A stretch of 64,000 bases of DNA, from positions 186,001 to 250,000 of the forward strand of contig CAXXFQ010000017.1 of assembly GCA_963674475.2 (NCBI GenBank). The letters are read 5' to 3'. This document shows positions 17,048 to 25,476 of this stretch, piece by piece; position 1 is the stretch's first letter; every line of letters starts with the position of its first letter. A program made the translations under genes and the position numbers. This stretch comes from CAXXFQ01 sp963674475 (GTDB lineage Bacteria > Planctomycetota > Planctomycetia > Pirellulales > Thermoguttaceae). The notes below the pieces were generated by a model. The model was not told the DNA's origin and made no database searches. It saw nothing but the letters and a program-made list of their open reading frames with translations.

Positions 17048-19501
17048 CTATTGCAAACGGGGGTCCTCGATCGCCTCGCCTTCGCGTTGTTTGGCCATTT
17101 CCTTTTCGACCATGGTGCCGTAGAAAGGCACGTTCGCGTCCATCCATAGATAAAGGCGCCGTCGGTCCGACTCGGGTATCTTCGAGAAGAGTTCGCCGTG
17201 ATTCTTGTCGTTAAGAATATCGGTCAACGGGCATTGGTCGGTCCCGCCAAAGCCCGGCGGCGTGTTGATCCTCCGTAAGTTCAAATCGCCCCATTCGTAC
17301 CAGCGGAGGAACGGACGCAGGCTTTCGTATGAGCGGTTGTAGCGCTTGGTCGGGGCGCTGGTTAAATCAAGTTGATTGGCTTTGTCGGCGTCGCTTCCCG
17401 TGTGGCATTTGACGCAATGACGATCCAAGATCGGCTGGACCAGTCGGACGTAGCTCATCGGGTGCGATCCGTCCGGGCCCGGCTGGATGGTCGACGGTGG
17501 ACGGGTCGAGGCGACCGAACTGACCGGGTTGGCCGGGGTCGACTGGATCGGTTCGTGGCATCCCACGCAGCTACGCCGCTCGCCCGGTTGGAAGTAGACT
17601 TCGCTCCGCATCGACAGGACGGCCCGACCGTCGGTATCGACCGCCTGGAAGTAGAGCGGTTTGCCTGCCGGAACCCGGAAATAGGCCGATCCGTTTGGTT
17701 CAACGGGAACGGTACCTAAAAGCATTCGTGCGTTGACCGCGTGGGGGTGGCCGACGCTCGGGTTGTTGGACACGTAGCCGGGGCCCTTGGGCAGGAGTTG
17801 GAAGATGCGCAGATGGTCGATCTTTCGCTTTGAATCGATCGGGATCACGGTCTCGTGGACGTCGGTCAACATGATCTCCGCTTCGTTTCGCTCGGCCAGT
17901 TTCGGATCGAGCCGCGCGGGGATTGTGCGAGGCATCGGTCGAGCGACCAACGGAAGCGGGTATTGGCACGAAATTTCGGGATCTTCGTAAAGCAGTTCCA
18001 GGTTACCGAAGCGGTCGAGGTAGTAAAGCCCGGTTCGGCCGTCCCAAAGCTGGTTTGGTCCGTACCCGGCCAACGGTTCTCGACTGTAGGAGACGAGGAA
18101 ATAATTTTCCGACAAGGGCCACGGGCTATGATAATAGGTCGAGGGCCATTGTTCTTCGATTCCCGGCACGATGGCTTCCGGGAAGGGGACTTCCGGCGTG
18201 AGACGCTCGATCGCTTCGAAAGTATCTTCCCCCGATTGTCGGTTGAGCCGGACTCGACTCGGGTCGAGGATCGCCAGTGACCCGCCGACGGCCGAATGAT
18301 GGGCGCCGGCGATAAATAAAATCCGGTTGGAGCCGGGGATCGCTTTCGGTTGGTAGCAAGCGTTGACTCTTAGGGTGTAGTTGCCAAACAGGGCGCTCGT
18401 TTGGGTTCCGTCCGGGTTGGTGACCCAGAGGCCGTGGTAACGGGACGCCCAGCGATCGATATAGTCCCAGCGACTGTAGACGATTCGGCCGTCGGAAAGG
18501 ACCGACGGGTGCCATTCGTTGGTTTCGTGATAGGACAGGGTATCGATCTTTTTGCCGTCGGCCCCGAGTCGATGGAGCGTGTAGACCGGCAACGGCTCCC
18601 AGCCCCCGTGACAGCGGCCATATCCGCCGCGTCGGGAGGACATGAAGGCCAGGCTTCCATCGGGCAGCGGGCACGGGTCGAAATCGCCGTAAACTCCGGA
18701 GGTCAATTGTCGCAGGTCGCTTCCGTCGGTGTTGATCGAGAAGAGGTGGAACCACCCTTTTTCCTCTTTCAGATGAGCATTCCAGGCGTCGCGGGCGCTT
18801 CCCTGAGCCGAGAGAGCCTTCCAGTGGATCGGCTTCGAGGGGCGATTTTTCACCTCGGACATGTCGGCAAAGGCGAAGTAGAGTCGTTTCGCGTCGTGGG
18901 AAAGGGCCAGCGTCGTGTAGGCCCCTTTCGGTAGGTGACCCTCGGTCAGCCGATCAATCGACATGTCGAAGCCCGGGTTCTTGAGGATGCAGACCTCGCC
19001 GCCGTCGGTGCCGGAGCGTTGGTAGTAATAGCCTAAATACTCGTGGAGCATCTGGCAGGCGAATCGTCGCCGCTTCAAAAAGGCGATCGGCGTTTCGGCT
19101 ACCAGCGGGTTCTTGAGGGCCGCGCGACGGAGGGTCCAGCGTAATTCATGATAGAGCGCTCGACGGGCTTCGGTGTCGAGCTGGTCGAGATTTTGGGCTT
19201 TTTGCTTGAGCTCTTGGAATTTTTCAATGTAACCCTTTAGAGGGGCGGATGGTTTCAAATCGGCGAACAGCTTTTCCGCACGGGACAGGAGATCGCCGAT
19301 CGCGGCCGGGTTGTCGGGGGTCCGGTCACGTTGTTTCTCTTGGAAGGCCCAGTCGGCTTCGACCAGTTTAACCAGTGCCGGGTCCTCTTGAACGTCCGAG
19401 TCGGGCGAGGCCGCCAGAGTGGATACTCCAAGGGGAAGCCAAAAAGCGAAAACAGGGACCAGAAAACACGTGAGCACGGTTTTGGGGCGGAGAAACGTCA
19501 T
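17048..19501 (-). CDS. HZS-alpha-like PD40 propeller protein with two c-type haem motifs
   Basis: Predicted exported protein. A signal peptide follows the ATG at 19501 (TVLTCFLVPVFAFWLPLGV); the frame also stays open to an ATG at 19558 that gives a less signal-like start. The middle holds TolB/WD40-like repeats (INTDGSDLRQLTSGVYGDFD, PDGSLAFMSSRRGGYGRCHG, LSDGRIVYSRWDYIDR). The C-terminal third has two haem-attachment motifs, CVGCH and CVKCH. This arrangement matches homologues of the hydrazine synthase alpha subunit that are common in planctomycetes that do not perform anammox; no hzsB or hzsC is adjacent. Function is unknown; electron transfer or binding at the cell envelope is an inference. 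Confidence 0.8.
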   Translation of the reverse strand: MTFLRPKTVLTCFLVPVFAFWLPLGVSTLAASPDSDVQEDPALVKLVEADWAFQEKQRDRTPDNPAAIGDLLSRAEKLFADLKPSAPLKGYIEKFQELKQKAQNLDQLDTEARRALYHELRWTLRRAALKNPLVAETPIAFLKRRRFACQMLHEYLGYYYQRSGTDGGEVCILKNPGFDMSIDRLTEGHLPKGAYTTLALSHDAKRLYFAFADMSEVKNRPSKPIHWKALSAQGSARDAWNAHLKEEKGWFHLFSINTDGSDLRQLTSGVYGDFDPCPLPDGSLAFMSSRRGGYGRCHGGWEPLPVYTLHRLGADGKKIDTLSYHETNEWHPSVLSDGRIVYSRWDYIDRWASRYHGLWVTNPDGTQTSALFGNYTLRVNACYQPKAIPGSNRILFIAGAHHSAVGGSLAILDPSRVRLNRQSGEDTFEAIERLTPEVPFPEAIVPGIEEQWPSTYYHSPWPLSENYFLVSYSREPLAGYGPNQLWDGRTGLYYLDRFGNLELLYEDPEISCQYPLPLVARPMPRTIPARLDPKLAERNEAEIMLTDVHETVIPIDSKRKIDHLRIFQLLPKGPGYVSNNPSVGHPHAVNARMLLGTVPVEPNGSAYFRVPAGKPLYFQAVDTDGRAVLSMRSEVYFQPGERRSCVGCHEPIQSTPANPVSSVASTRPPSTIQPGPDGSHPMSYVRLVQPILDRHCVKCHTGSDADKANQLDLTSAPTKRYNRSYESLRPFLRWYEWGDLNLRRINTPPGFGGTDQCPLTDILNDKNHGELFSKIPESDRRRLYLWMDANVPFYGTMVEKEMAKQREGEAIEDPRLQ

Positions 19502-19882
19502 GTGCGAGCTCTTTTGGAAGCGGTTTATTGGGGCGTGAATCCTTTTACCTATTATCATAGGTAAGTCGTGCTTTGGGAAGAGGTAATTCAGTGAAGCCTT
19601 TACGTTATGGGAGAAATTTTACCACAAAATGGGGGGTGCTTTAAAATGATACACTTTTCACTTTGGGGCAAGGTAGCACATCGTTTTGCTGCAGATGTAT
19701 TAAAAAGCGGCAGCGGAGGCGGGCGGTGAAGCGGGCCGTTTTCTGGAGATTGGAAGAAGGGTTGGAAAATTTAAAGTGTTTTTCAGCATGGACTTAGAGT
19801 TGTTTAGCTTTAAAATGGGCGGGAAGGAGCCAGTTTTGGCCTCTCATTTGCGAAAGGAGAGAGACGCCGACTTGGTTACAAG

Positions 19883-20020
19883 TTGGTCCTAAATGAGACT
19901 GGCCCGTGGGGCCTCTGACGATATGGTGCCGAACCGTTAACTTGCCCTAGCGATTCGGATGGTCACGCAGGCATGTGACTCGTCAGAGGCCCCCGTTTTT
20001 TTGGCCTTTTTAAGGACCAA
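19883..20020 (+). ncRNA. Candidate structured RNA (nested stems, three-way junction)
   Basis: Nested complementary arms are visible: TTGGTCCT (19883-19890) with AGGACCAA (20013-20020), and a perfect 14-bp stem GGGGCCTCTGACGA (19908-19921) with TCGTCAGAGGCCCC (19980-19993). The head contains two further hairpins, CCGAA-C-CG...CG-A-TTCGG (19929-19957) and GTCAC...GTGAC (19962-19979), whose loops share a complementary TGCC/GGCA that could kiss. Seven T residues follow the inner stem (19996-20002). It matches no RNA family I know (not 6S, tmRNA, RNase P or SRP by motif). Alternatives: a tiny inverted-repeat element or an elaborate terminator. Strand assignment rests on the T run. Confidence 0.4.
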
Positions 20021-20119
20021 TATTTATGCCGGACGTTCCCTGTTTTTTTGCCGGGAGTGCCCAGGACGAAAAGTCGTTTTATTGATCTCAGCTTTCGCAG
20101 GGGGTCTAATGGCCGTTCT

Positions 20120-20152
20120 AATGGCCCCTTGTTTTGACTAGGGGGCATTTTT
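20120..20152 (+). terminator. Terminator-like hairpin
   Basis: AATG-G-CCCCT pairs with AGGGG-G-CATT (one G-G mismatch) around a 10-nt loop and runs into TTTTT. It could end a transcript that includes the structured RNA 100 nt upstream. Confidence 0.55.
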
Positions 20153-20649
20153 CGAGGAAGAGCGGGGCTGTCCTTCCATTCTAGACAAAGGAAGGAAATG
20201 AAGCCAGTTTTCAGCGCGATCCTTTTTATATTTTGCGATATTATTTCTTAATTAAAAAGTAATACCGATAAGGGCTTTTTTTCTTTTGTAGATTGCAATA
20301 TAGTTAAATGTGGTAATTTGAGTTGAACGATAGAGTCCTTTACGAGCCGATTCGAGAAGTGATTTTCTGGCGAGAACCGCAGAATTACAAAAAAGTTAAA
20401 AAAAAGATGGGCCGATATTTCCTAGGGACCTTGACGAGCTGAATACAATCTCCTAATCTTTTATGCTTCGGGTGAGCGGTTTCTCCTTTTTTTAAGCCGT
20501 TTGTCTTCGATTGTTCAAGGGGTTTTGTCCCATCCGACGTGGATTCCGCAAGAATGAAGGGCTTTTTCTGGAGTTTGTTGCGGGGAAAGTTGGATCGGTT
20601 ATCTGAACCGTATCACGATGAAACCCCTCTTTCGTGGAACCCAAAAATC

Positions 20650-20723
20650 GCCAGCGTAGCTTCAATTGGCAGAGCACCGCATTCGTAATGCGGGGGTTGT
20701 GGGTTCGATTCCCACCGCTGGCT
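20650..20723 (+). tRNA. tRNA-Thr (CGT anticodon)
   Basis: A 74-nt cloverleaf. Acceptor GCCAGCG/CGCTGGC, anticodon arm CCGCA-TTCGTAA-TGCGG with anticodon CGT, T arm GTGGG-TTCGATT-CCCAC, discriminator T. The 3' CCA is not encoded. The TPR/alpha-CTD gene begins about 110 bp downstream. Confidence 0.97.
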
Positions 20724-20831
20724 CTTCATTTCTTCCCGTAAAGGTTCCGCGTTTATTAGAAAATTGCGATACCGATTAGCTTTTGGGAACACCTCGCGGC
20801 GACGCGCAAAGGAAAGAGGGAGATCTTGCTG

Positions 20832-22154
20832 ATGGTGCAAAGTGCTCAGGCGGATTTGAAACAATTGGTTTTGCTCAACGGGACGTTCGGTCCCCAAGAG
20901 ATTCGAATCTTGGAAGATGCCGTTGCAGGCGGTTACGCTCCCTGTAGCGAACTCCGTGATGCCGTTCATGAGCTCCAAAGCAAGGAAGAGCATAGTCCGG
21001 CCAGCATGGTTCGATTGGGCGTTTGCCTTTACCTGCTCGGGAAGTATGGTGCGGCGATCGAGGCGCTTCAGAAGGGGGACGGCGGCGCGCTGGTTCTCTA
21101 TTATCTGGGGCGAGCGAATTTTGCCTTGAAAAACTATGGCGAAGCGCTTGGCAATTTTCAAGCTGCCGCCAAAGCAGGCTACAATAACGACGATTGTGTC
21201 CTTCGAGAAGCGGAAACGCTTCGTTATGCAGATAAGCCGGAAGAAGCGATCGCGAAACTCGACGATCTTTCCGGTGCGGTGGAGCAGACGGCCGAATATC
21301 TCTATCAGCGTGGCGCAACCGTTTCGGCGCTCGCTGGAAATCCGGACGAAGTGGTTCGTCTCTATGAGCGGGCGGTCGACGTCGATCCCCAGCATAGCGG
21401 GGCCCTTTTCGGTCTGGCTTTGGAGAACGATCGACGAGGCAACGACGAAGAGGCCCTTGATCTGTACAAGCGGTCGGCCTCGCGGTTTCCGCCTTCCCTG
21501 GGTACCTTGATGAATCTCGGGATTCTTTATGAGGATCTGGGGGAATTCGAGATGGCCGTTCAGTGCTATCAACGAATCCTCGATGCGGACGGGACGAATC
21601 TTCAGGCGGCCATGTTTTTGAAGGACGCCAAGGCCTCTGGCGACATGTTCTACGACGAGGATGCCAAGAAGAGTCGGGATCGGCTCAGTCAGGTCTTGAG
21701 TGTTCCGGTGACCGATTTCGAACTGTCGGTTCGAAGTCGAAATTGTCTCCAGAAAATGAACATAGGCATTTTAGGCGACCTTTGCCGTTGCACGGAGCAA
21801 GAGTTGCTCTCGAGTAAAAATTTCGGCGAAACGAGTTTGGTCGAAATCAAGGAAATGTTGACTGCGAAGGGGCTTCGCCTTGGTCAGCTTGCCGCCGAAA
21901 AGGCTCAGGTCGAGCTTTTCGATGCCGGATCGCTCAGTCCCGAGGAACAGGCTTTGCTTTCGCGACCCGTTTCCGATCTGGGGCTTTCGGTTCGTGCTCG
22001 AAAGTGTATGATCCGTTTGGGAATCACGACGGTTGGCGAACTGGTACGACGCAGTGGTGACGACCTGCTGGAATGCAAGAATTTCGGCGTTACCAGCCTC
22101 AATGAGGTTCGGGAAAAGATGACGGTCCACAACATCAAGCTCCGAGGTGACTAG
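20832..22154 (+). CDS. TPR protein with two RNA polymerase alpha-CTD-like domains
   Basis: Residues about 60-270 hold TPR-type helical repeats (GVCLYLLGKYGAAIEALQKG, LGILYEDLGEFEMAVQCYQR). Two modules closely resembling the C-terminal domain of the RNA polymerase alpha subunit follow: about 293-353 (VTDFELSVRSRNCLQKMNIG, KNFGETSLVEIKEML) and about 380-438 (VSDLGLSVRARKCMIRLGIT, KNFGVTSLNEVREKM). In both, residues matching E. coli alpha Arg265, Gly296 and Ser299, which contact UP-element DNA, are kept; Lys298 is Thr. It is not rpoA itself, since the N-terminal assembly domains are absent. A role in DNA or polymerase binding is inferred. ATG 20832 has GAGGGAG about 10 nt upstream; a TTG two codons earlier is the alternative. 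Confidence 0.88.
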   Translation: MVQSAQADLKQLVLLNGTFGPQEIRILEDAVAGGYAPCSELRDAVHELQSKEEHSPASMVRLGVCLYLLGKYGAAIEALQKGDGGALVLYYLGRANFALKNYGEALGNFQAAAKAGYNNDDCVLREAETLRYADKPEEAIAKLDDLSGAVEQTAEYLYQRGATVSALAGNPDEVVRLYERAVDVDPQHSGALFGLALENDRRGNDEEALDLYKRSASRFPPSLGTLMNLGILYEDLGEFEMAVQCYQRILDADGTNLQAAMFLKDAKASGDMFYDEDAKKSRDRLSQVLSVPVTDFELSVRSRNCLQKMNIGILGDLCRCTEQELLSSKNFGETSLVEIKEMLTAKGLRLGQLAAEKAQVELFDAGSLSPEEQALLSRPVSDLGLSVRARKCMIRLGITTVGELVRRSGDDLLECKNFGVTSLNEVREKMTVHNIKLRGD

Positions 22155-22212
22155 TCGGCAGCCGTTCCTTTTTTGTCTGATTGGCCGATTAGAAAATAGA
22201 AGCAAAAAGACC

Positions 22213-22250
22213 AAGGCCTATCCCCATCGTGACGAGGATAGGCCTTTTTT
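22213..22250 (+). terminator. Terminator after the TPR/alpha-CTD gene
   Basis: AAGGCCTATCCCC pairs with GAGGATAGGCCTT around a short loop and ends in TTTTTT, 58 nt past the stop codon. Confidence 0.9.
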
Positions 22251-22378
22251 ATGCCCTTTAGGGTAGTTTCGGCGGCGGCACGAGTTGCTTTCGATTGTCT
22301 CTTGGCAATCAGGGAATCTTGATTTATGACCGTCGAAACGTGACAGACTTTTTGAAAAGTCGCGAATAAGGAGAAGCG

Positions 22379-22696
22379 GTGAATCTTTACATCCAAGTGA
22401 TTACGACAACGCGAACGAAGGAAGATGCGGAAAAAATCGCCCAAGCCACGGTTGAGGCCCGTTTGGCCGCCTGCGCCGAGGTCTCGGGGCCGTTCGACAG
22501 CACTTACCGATGGAAGGGGCAGGTCGAGAAGGCGACTGAGTGGCGGTGTGTACTGAAAACACGTGCGGCACAGTTTGATGCTATTTCGGAGAAAATCGCC
22601 TCACTTCATTCGTATGAGTTGCCGCAGATCGTGGCGGTCGATTTTACCCATGTTTCGACCGAGTACGCCAAATGGATTGATGAGCAGACCTCGTAA
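22379..22696 (+). CDS. cutA: CutA-family divalent cation tolerance protein
   Basis: Small cytoplasmic trimeric protein of 105 residues with the ferredoxin-like CutA fold. Family landmarks are YIQVITTTRTKEDAEKIAQ, VEARLAACAEVSG, STYRWKGQVEKATEWRCVLKT and HSYELPQIVAVDF. It is linked to copper tolerance in E. coli, though its biochemical role is unsettled. Start is GTG with AAGGAG 5 nt upstream. It is flanked by its own terminators and so is monocistronic. Confidence 0.95.
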   Translation: MNLYIQVITTTRTKEDAEKIAQATVEARLAACAEVSGPFDSTYRWKGQVEKATEWRCVLKTRAAQFDAISEKIASLHSYELPQIVAVDFTHVSTEYAKWIDEQTS

Positions 22697-22720
22697 CGTA
22701 CTTTAATTTGTAATAATTAA

Positions 22721-22757
22721 AAAAAGCCACTGTGGTCAAACCGCGGTGGTTTTTTTA
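22721..22757 (+). terminator. Terminator after cutA
   Basis: AAAAAGCCACTGTGG pairs with CCGCGGTGGTTTTTT (one wobble) around TCAAA, 24 nt past the stop codon. Confidence 0.9.
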
Positions 22758-22807
22758 TTTGGCGGTTTCGGGGGATGTTTTTTCTAAAAAAACATTCTTA
22801 GGGGTTA

Positions 22808-22850
22808 TTGACATGAAAAGCGAACATGAATATTGTTTATTTTAAACAAT
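22808..22850 (+). promoter_or_regulatory. Sigma-70 promoter with palindromic operator candidate (deoR-type gene)
   Basis: TTGACA (22808-22813), 17-bp spacer, TATTGT (22831-22836). Overlapping the -10 is a perfect inverted repeat, ATTGTTTA-ttt-TAAACAAT (22832-22850), placed to block polymerase. It lies 37 nt before the regulator's start codon, so autoregulation is a reasonable inference. Confidence 0.7.
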
Positions 22851-22886
22851 CGTGTCGGTCGATAGGAGAGAGAGGGGGGCCAAGAC

Positions 22887-23663
22887 GTGTCGAGTCGAAA
22901 AACGCGTCAGCAGGAGATTTGCGATTATCTGGCCACTTGCGGCAAGGCGGCGGTCGACGAATTGGCCGACGCGCTGGGGGTGACCACGATGACGATCCGT
23001 CGCGATCTGGCGTCGATGGAAAAGCAGGGGATTTTGACCCGGACCCACGGCGGTTGTGTTTTTCAGTCCCCCTTTGTCAACGAGGTTCCTTTTTCGGAGA
23101 AAGACCGTCAGCAACCGGTTGAGAAGTTGGCGATTGCCCGCGAGGCGATCCGTCACCTCGAAAGGGGCGACCATCTTTATCTCGATACCGGCACCACGGC
23201 GGTTCAGCTGGCCCGTCTTTTGCCGACCGACATGGAGCTTGAGATTTTTACGAACAACCTTCGCGTGGCGATGGAGCTTTTCGGTCGCGAGGGGATCGAG
23301 GTGAGTGTTTTCGGCGGGAAACTGGCCCGGCGGAGTCCCGACCTGGTTGGTGAGACCGCTTACACCCATTTGGCCGACTTCCGCGTGGATATCGCGATCA
23401 TGGGGGCCGACGCGGTCGACGTTGCCCGAGGGGAATATTACAGCGCCGACGCGGCGACGGGGATGCTTTCTCGGGCGGCCCGACGTCAGGCCGATCGGAC
23501 GTTGGTCTTGGCCGATAGCAGTAAGTTCGGCAAGCACAGCCTGACGGTGGCCGGTCGTTTGGACGAAAAGGTCACCGTGATTACCGATGTGGGAATTGAC
23601 GCGGCCGATCGAGAAGTTATGGTCGGTCACGGGGCGAAATGCGTTGCCGTTTCGGCCGATTGA
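22887..23663 (+). CDS. DeoR/GlpR-family transcriptional regulator
   Basis: A 258-residue repressor-type protein. The N-terminal DeoR winged helix is clear: RQQEICDYLATCGKAAVDEL, then VTTMTIRRDLASMEKQGI and the THGG wing. The C-terminal sensor domain belongs to the ribose-5-phosphate isomerase-like class, with YLDTGTTAVQLARLLP, the GG(K/R)L motif in VFGGKLARRSPDLVG, DIAIMGADAVD and LADSSKFGKHSL. Ligands in this family are usually sugar phosphates. Start is GTG. The aminotransferase gene follows after 88 bp on the same strand and may be its target. Confidence 0.93.
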   Translation: MSSRKTRQQEICDYLATCGKAAVDELADALGVTTMTIRRDLASMEKQGILTRTHGGCVFQSPFVNEVPFSEKDRQQPVEKLAIAREAIRHLERGDHLYLDTGTTAVQLARLLPTDMELEIFTNNLRVAMELFGREGIEVSVFGGKLARRSPDLVGETAYTHLADFRVDIAIMGADAVDVARGEYYSADAATGMLSRAARRQADRTLVLADSSKFGKHSLTVAGRLDEKVTVITDVGIDAADREVMVGHGAKCVAVSAD

Positions 23664-23751
23664 GTGAATCGGTTGGTCGATGTTTTTAAAAGCGGTCTGT
23701 TTTTGGAGATTTTTTCTTAATTTCTTTTGGTGAAAGAGGAGTAGACGCATC

Positions 23752-25137
23752 ATGGCGACGACGGGAATGGGGAAGTACGATCCGACGAAATACGCGGTCG
23801 ATTTGGCGGCTTATCCGAAGCTGGTGACCGATCGGCTGCCGGGTCCCAAAAGCGACGCGTTGCACGAGCGGGCGGGAAAAATCATTCGCGGACTTTCCGG
23901 GCAAGTTCGGCTTTTTCCGGTGGCGTTTGAAAGTGGTCAGGGTTGCACGTTGACCGACGTCGATGGCAATCGGTATATCGACTTTTCCAGCGGTATTTAC
24001 GTGACGAACTTGGGCCACTGTCACCCGAAGGTTTCCGAGGCGATTGCGACGATGGCCCATCAGGTGATGAATGTCCACGACTTCACGACCGAGGTGAAGG
24101 TCCGATTGTTGGAGAAGTTGGTTTCGGTTTTGCCGGGCGACTTGTGTGGTGTCCAGCTTTACGACAGCGGGACGACGGCGGTCGAGGCGGCATTGCGAAC
24201 GTGTCGTGCGGCGACAGGAAAGCATGAATTTTTGAGCGGTTTTTCCGACTTTCATGGCAAGTCGGGTCACTCGATCAGTCTGGCGCGGATGACCAAGTTC
24301 AGCGGTCCGACCCGAGCGCCCGGTTTTTATATGGTTCCGCGACCGGACACGTATCGGCCTTGGTGGACGCGTGAGGATGGCTCGGCCGACACGGAAAAAT
24401 ATCTCGAATTCTATGACCGGTTCATTCTCGAATCGACCACCGGTCAAGTTGCCGGAATCGTTTTGGAGCCGATCCAAGGCTGGGCCGGGAGTATCATGCC
24501 GCCGGACGACTTCTTCCCGAAGCTCAAGAAGTTCTGCGAGGAGCGCGAGATTCTGTTGGTCGCCGACGAAGTGCTGACCTGCATGGGGCGAACCGGGCGT
24601 TGGTTGTGCATGGAAAATTACGACACGCTGCCGGATATCGTGACGCTGGGCAAGGGATTCGGAAACGGTTTCCCGGTCACCGCGATGGTGGTTCGCGAAC
24701 CGTTCGCCGACGCGGTCGACAAGATCAGCGCGTCGACCAGCTACGGTGGCAACCCGATGGCCTGTGCCGCGGCGCTGGCGTCGATCGAGGTGATCGAGGA
24801 AGAAGGACTTTTGGAGCATGCCCAAGTACTTGAACGGCTCTTTGCCGACCGGATGGCCGACTGGACCGAGAAGTTCAACATTGTCGGCGACACTCGCGTG
24901 AAGGGTTGTCTGATGGGGGTCGAGTTGGTCAAAGATAAAAAGACCAAGGAGCCGTTGGATGAGGCGGGCAAGCGGATCTACCAGCGGGCCTTCTCGAAGG
25001 GACTGGCGTGGATTCCGGCCGGGCATATTTTGCGGATGAGTCCTCCGATTGTGATGCCGGAGGATGTGGCTCATAAGGCGATGGATATGATTGAGGAGTC
25101 GATCGCCGAGGTTGAAAAAGAGTTAGGTTACGCCTAA
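23752..25137 (+). CDS. Class-III (ornithine/GABA-type) PLP aminotransferase
   Basis: A 461-residue pyridoxal-phosphate enzyme of fold type I. Landmarks are GCTLTDVDGNRYIDFSSGIY, LGHCHPKVSEAI, the phosphate-binding YDSGTTAVEAALRTCRAAT, LVADEVLTCMGRTGRW with the cofactor-contacting Asp, and TLGKGFGNGFPVTAMV with the PLP-binding Lys. Exact substrates (GABA, ornithine, beta-alanine or an amino sugar) are not readable. AAGAGGAG lies about 9 nt before the ATG. The DeoR-type gene upstream suggests catabolic control. A family-A repeat begins 42 bp past the stop codon. Confidence 0.92.
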   Translation: MATTGMGKYDPTKYAVDLAAYPKLVTDRLPGPKSDALHERAGKIIRGLSGQVRLFPVAFESGQGCTLTDVDGNRYIDFSSGIYVTNLGHCHPKVSEAIATMAHQVMNVHDFTTEVKVRLLEKLVSVLPGDLCGVQLYDSGTTAVEAALRTCRAATGKHEFLSGFSDFHGKSGHSISLARMTKFSGPTRAPGFYMVPRPDTYRPWWTREDGSADTEKYLEFYDRFILESTTGQVAGIVLEPIQGWAGSIMPPDDFFPKLKKFCEEREILLVADEVLTCMGRTGRWLCMENYDTLPDIVTLGKGFGNGFPVTAMVVREPFADAVDKISASTSYGGNPMACAAALASIEVIEEEGLLEHAQVLERLFADRMADWTEKFNIVGDTRVKGCLMGVELVKDKKTKEPLDEAGKRIYQRAFSKGLAWIPAGHILRMSPPIVMPEDVAHKAMDMIEESIAEVEKELGYA

Positions 25138-25179
25138 AAAGCAAAATAGAAAAGAAAAACCAAGAGCAAAAAAAGAAAA

Positions 25180-25299
25180 GAGGGATTGCGCAGCAATCCC
25201 GGTCCAAAAAGTTTTTGAGGGGAGAGCATGAGAGGGGACAATTTTCAAAATGTCCCCTCTCATTTAATAAACATAGGCGACGGCCTCGGCCGTCGCTCC
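25180..25299 (+). repeat. Family-A 3'-end element, copy 1
   Basis: Three hairpins in order: P1 GGGATTGC-GCA-GCAATCCC (25182-25200); a spacer with the palindrome CAAAAAGTTTTTG; P2 TGAGAGGGGACA...TGTCCCCTCTCA (25229-25262); P3 GCGACGGCC...GGCCGTCGC (25277-25296). An A/G-rich tract joins it to the aminotransferase stop codon 42 bp upstream. Confidence 0.95.
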
Positions 25300-25476
25300 A
25301 TTTTTCTATTCTGATTCAACGTTTGGCTCTAATTCCCCAAAACCACCTTCCTAAAACCCCACCCCCCGGCCCAGTTCGAACTATCGCGGCGGCGAAAAGA
25401 ACGGTATAAAGAGAGATTCCGATTTGGTTTCTCGAATTTTACCGTTTTTTCATGCAAGGATGGTGTTTCGCTTCCC

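Larger units (their letters stand above)
19502..20649. other. 1.1-kb AT-rich non-coding region
   Basis: No protein gene is supported on either strand. It contains the structured inverted repeat at 19883-20020, a terminator-like hairpin at 20120-20152, and AT-rich sequence leading to tRNA-Thr. Nothing recognisable lies in 20155-20640. Confidence 0.6.

Noticed and set aside
17048..19501. Hydrazine synthase as evidence of an anammox organism
   Set aside because: Only a distant alpha-chain homologue is present; no hzsB, hzsC or hydrazine dehydrogenase genes adjoin, and such homologues occur in planctomycetes that do not perform anammox.
19908..19957. CTGACGA followed by GAA, resembling a hammerhead ribozyme core
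   Set aside because: The CTGACGA word is fully paired in a perfect 14-bp stem, the second core word is GAAC rather than GAAA, and no valid three-stem layout with a cleavage site results.
20650..20723. tRNA-Thr as an integration site with adjacent att duplication
   Set aside because: No repeat of the tRNA 3' end and no integrase gene occur in the flanking sequence.
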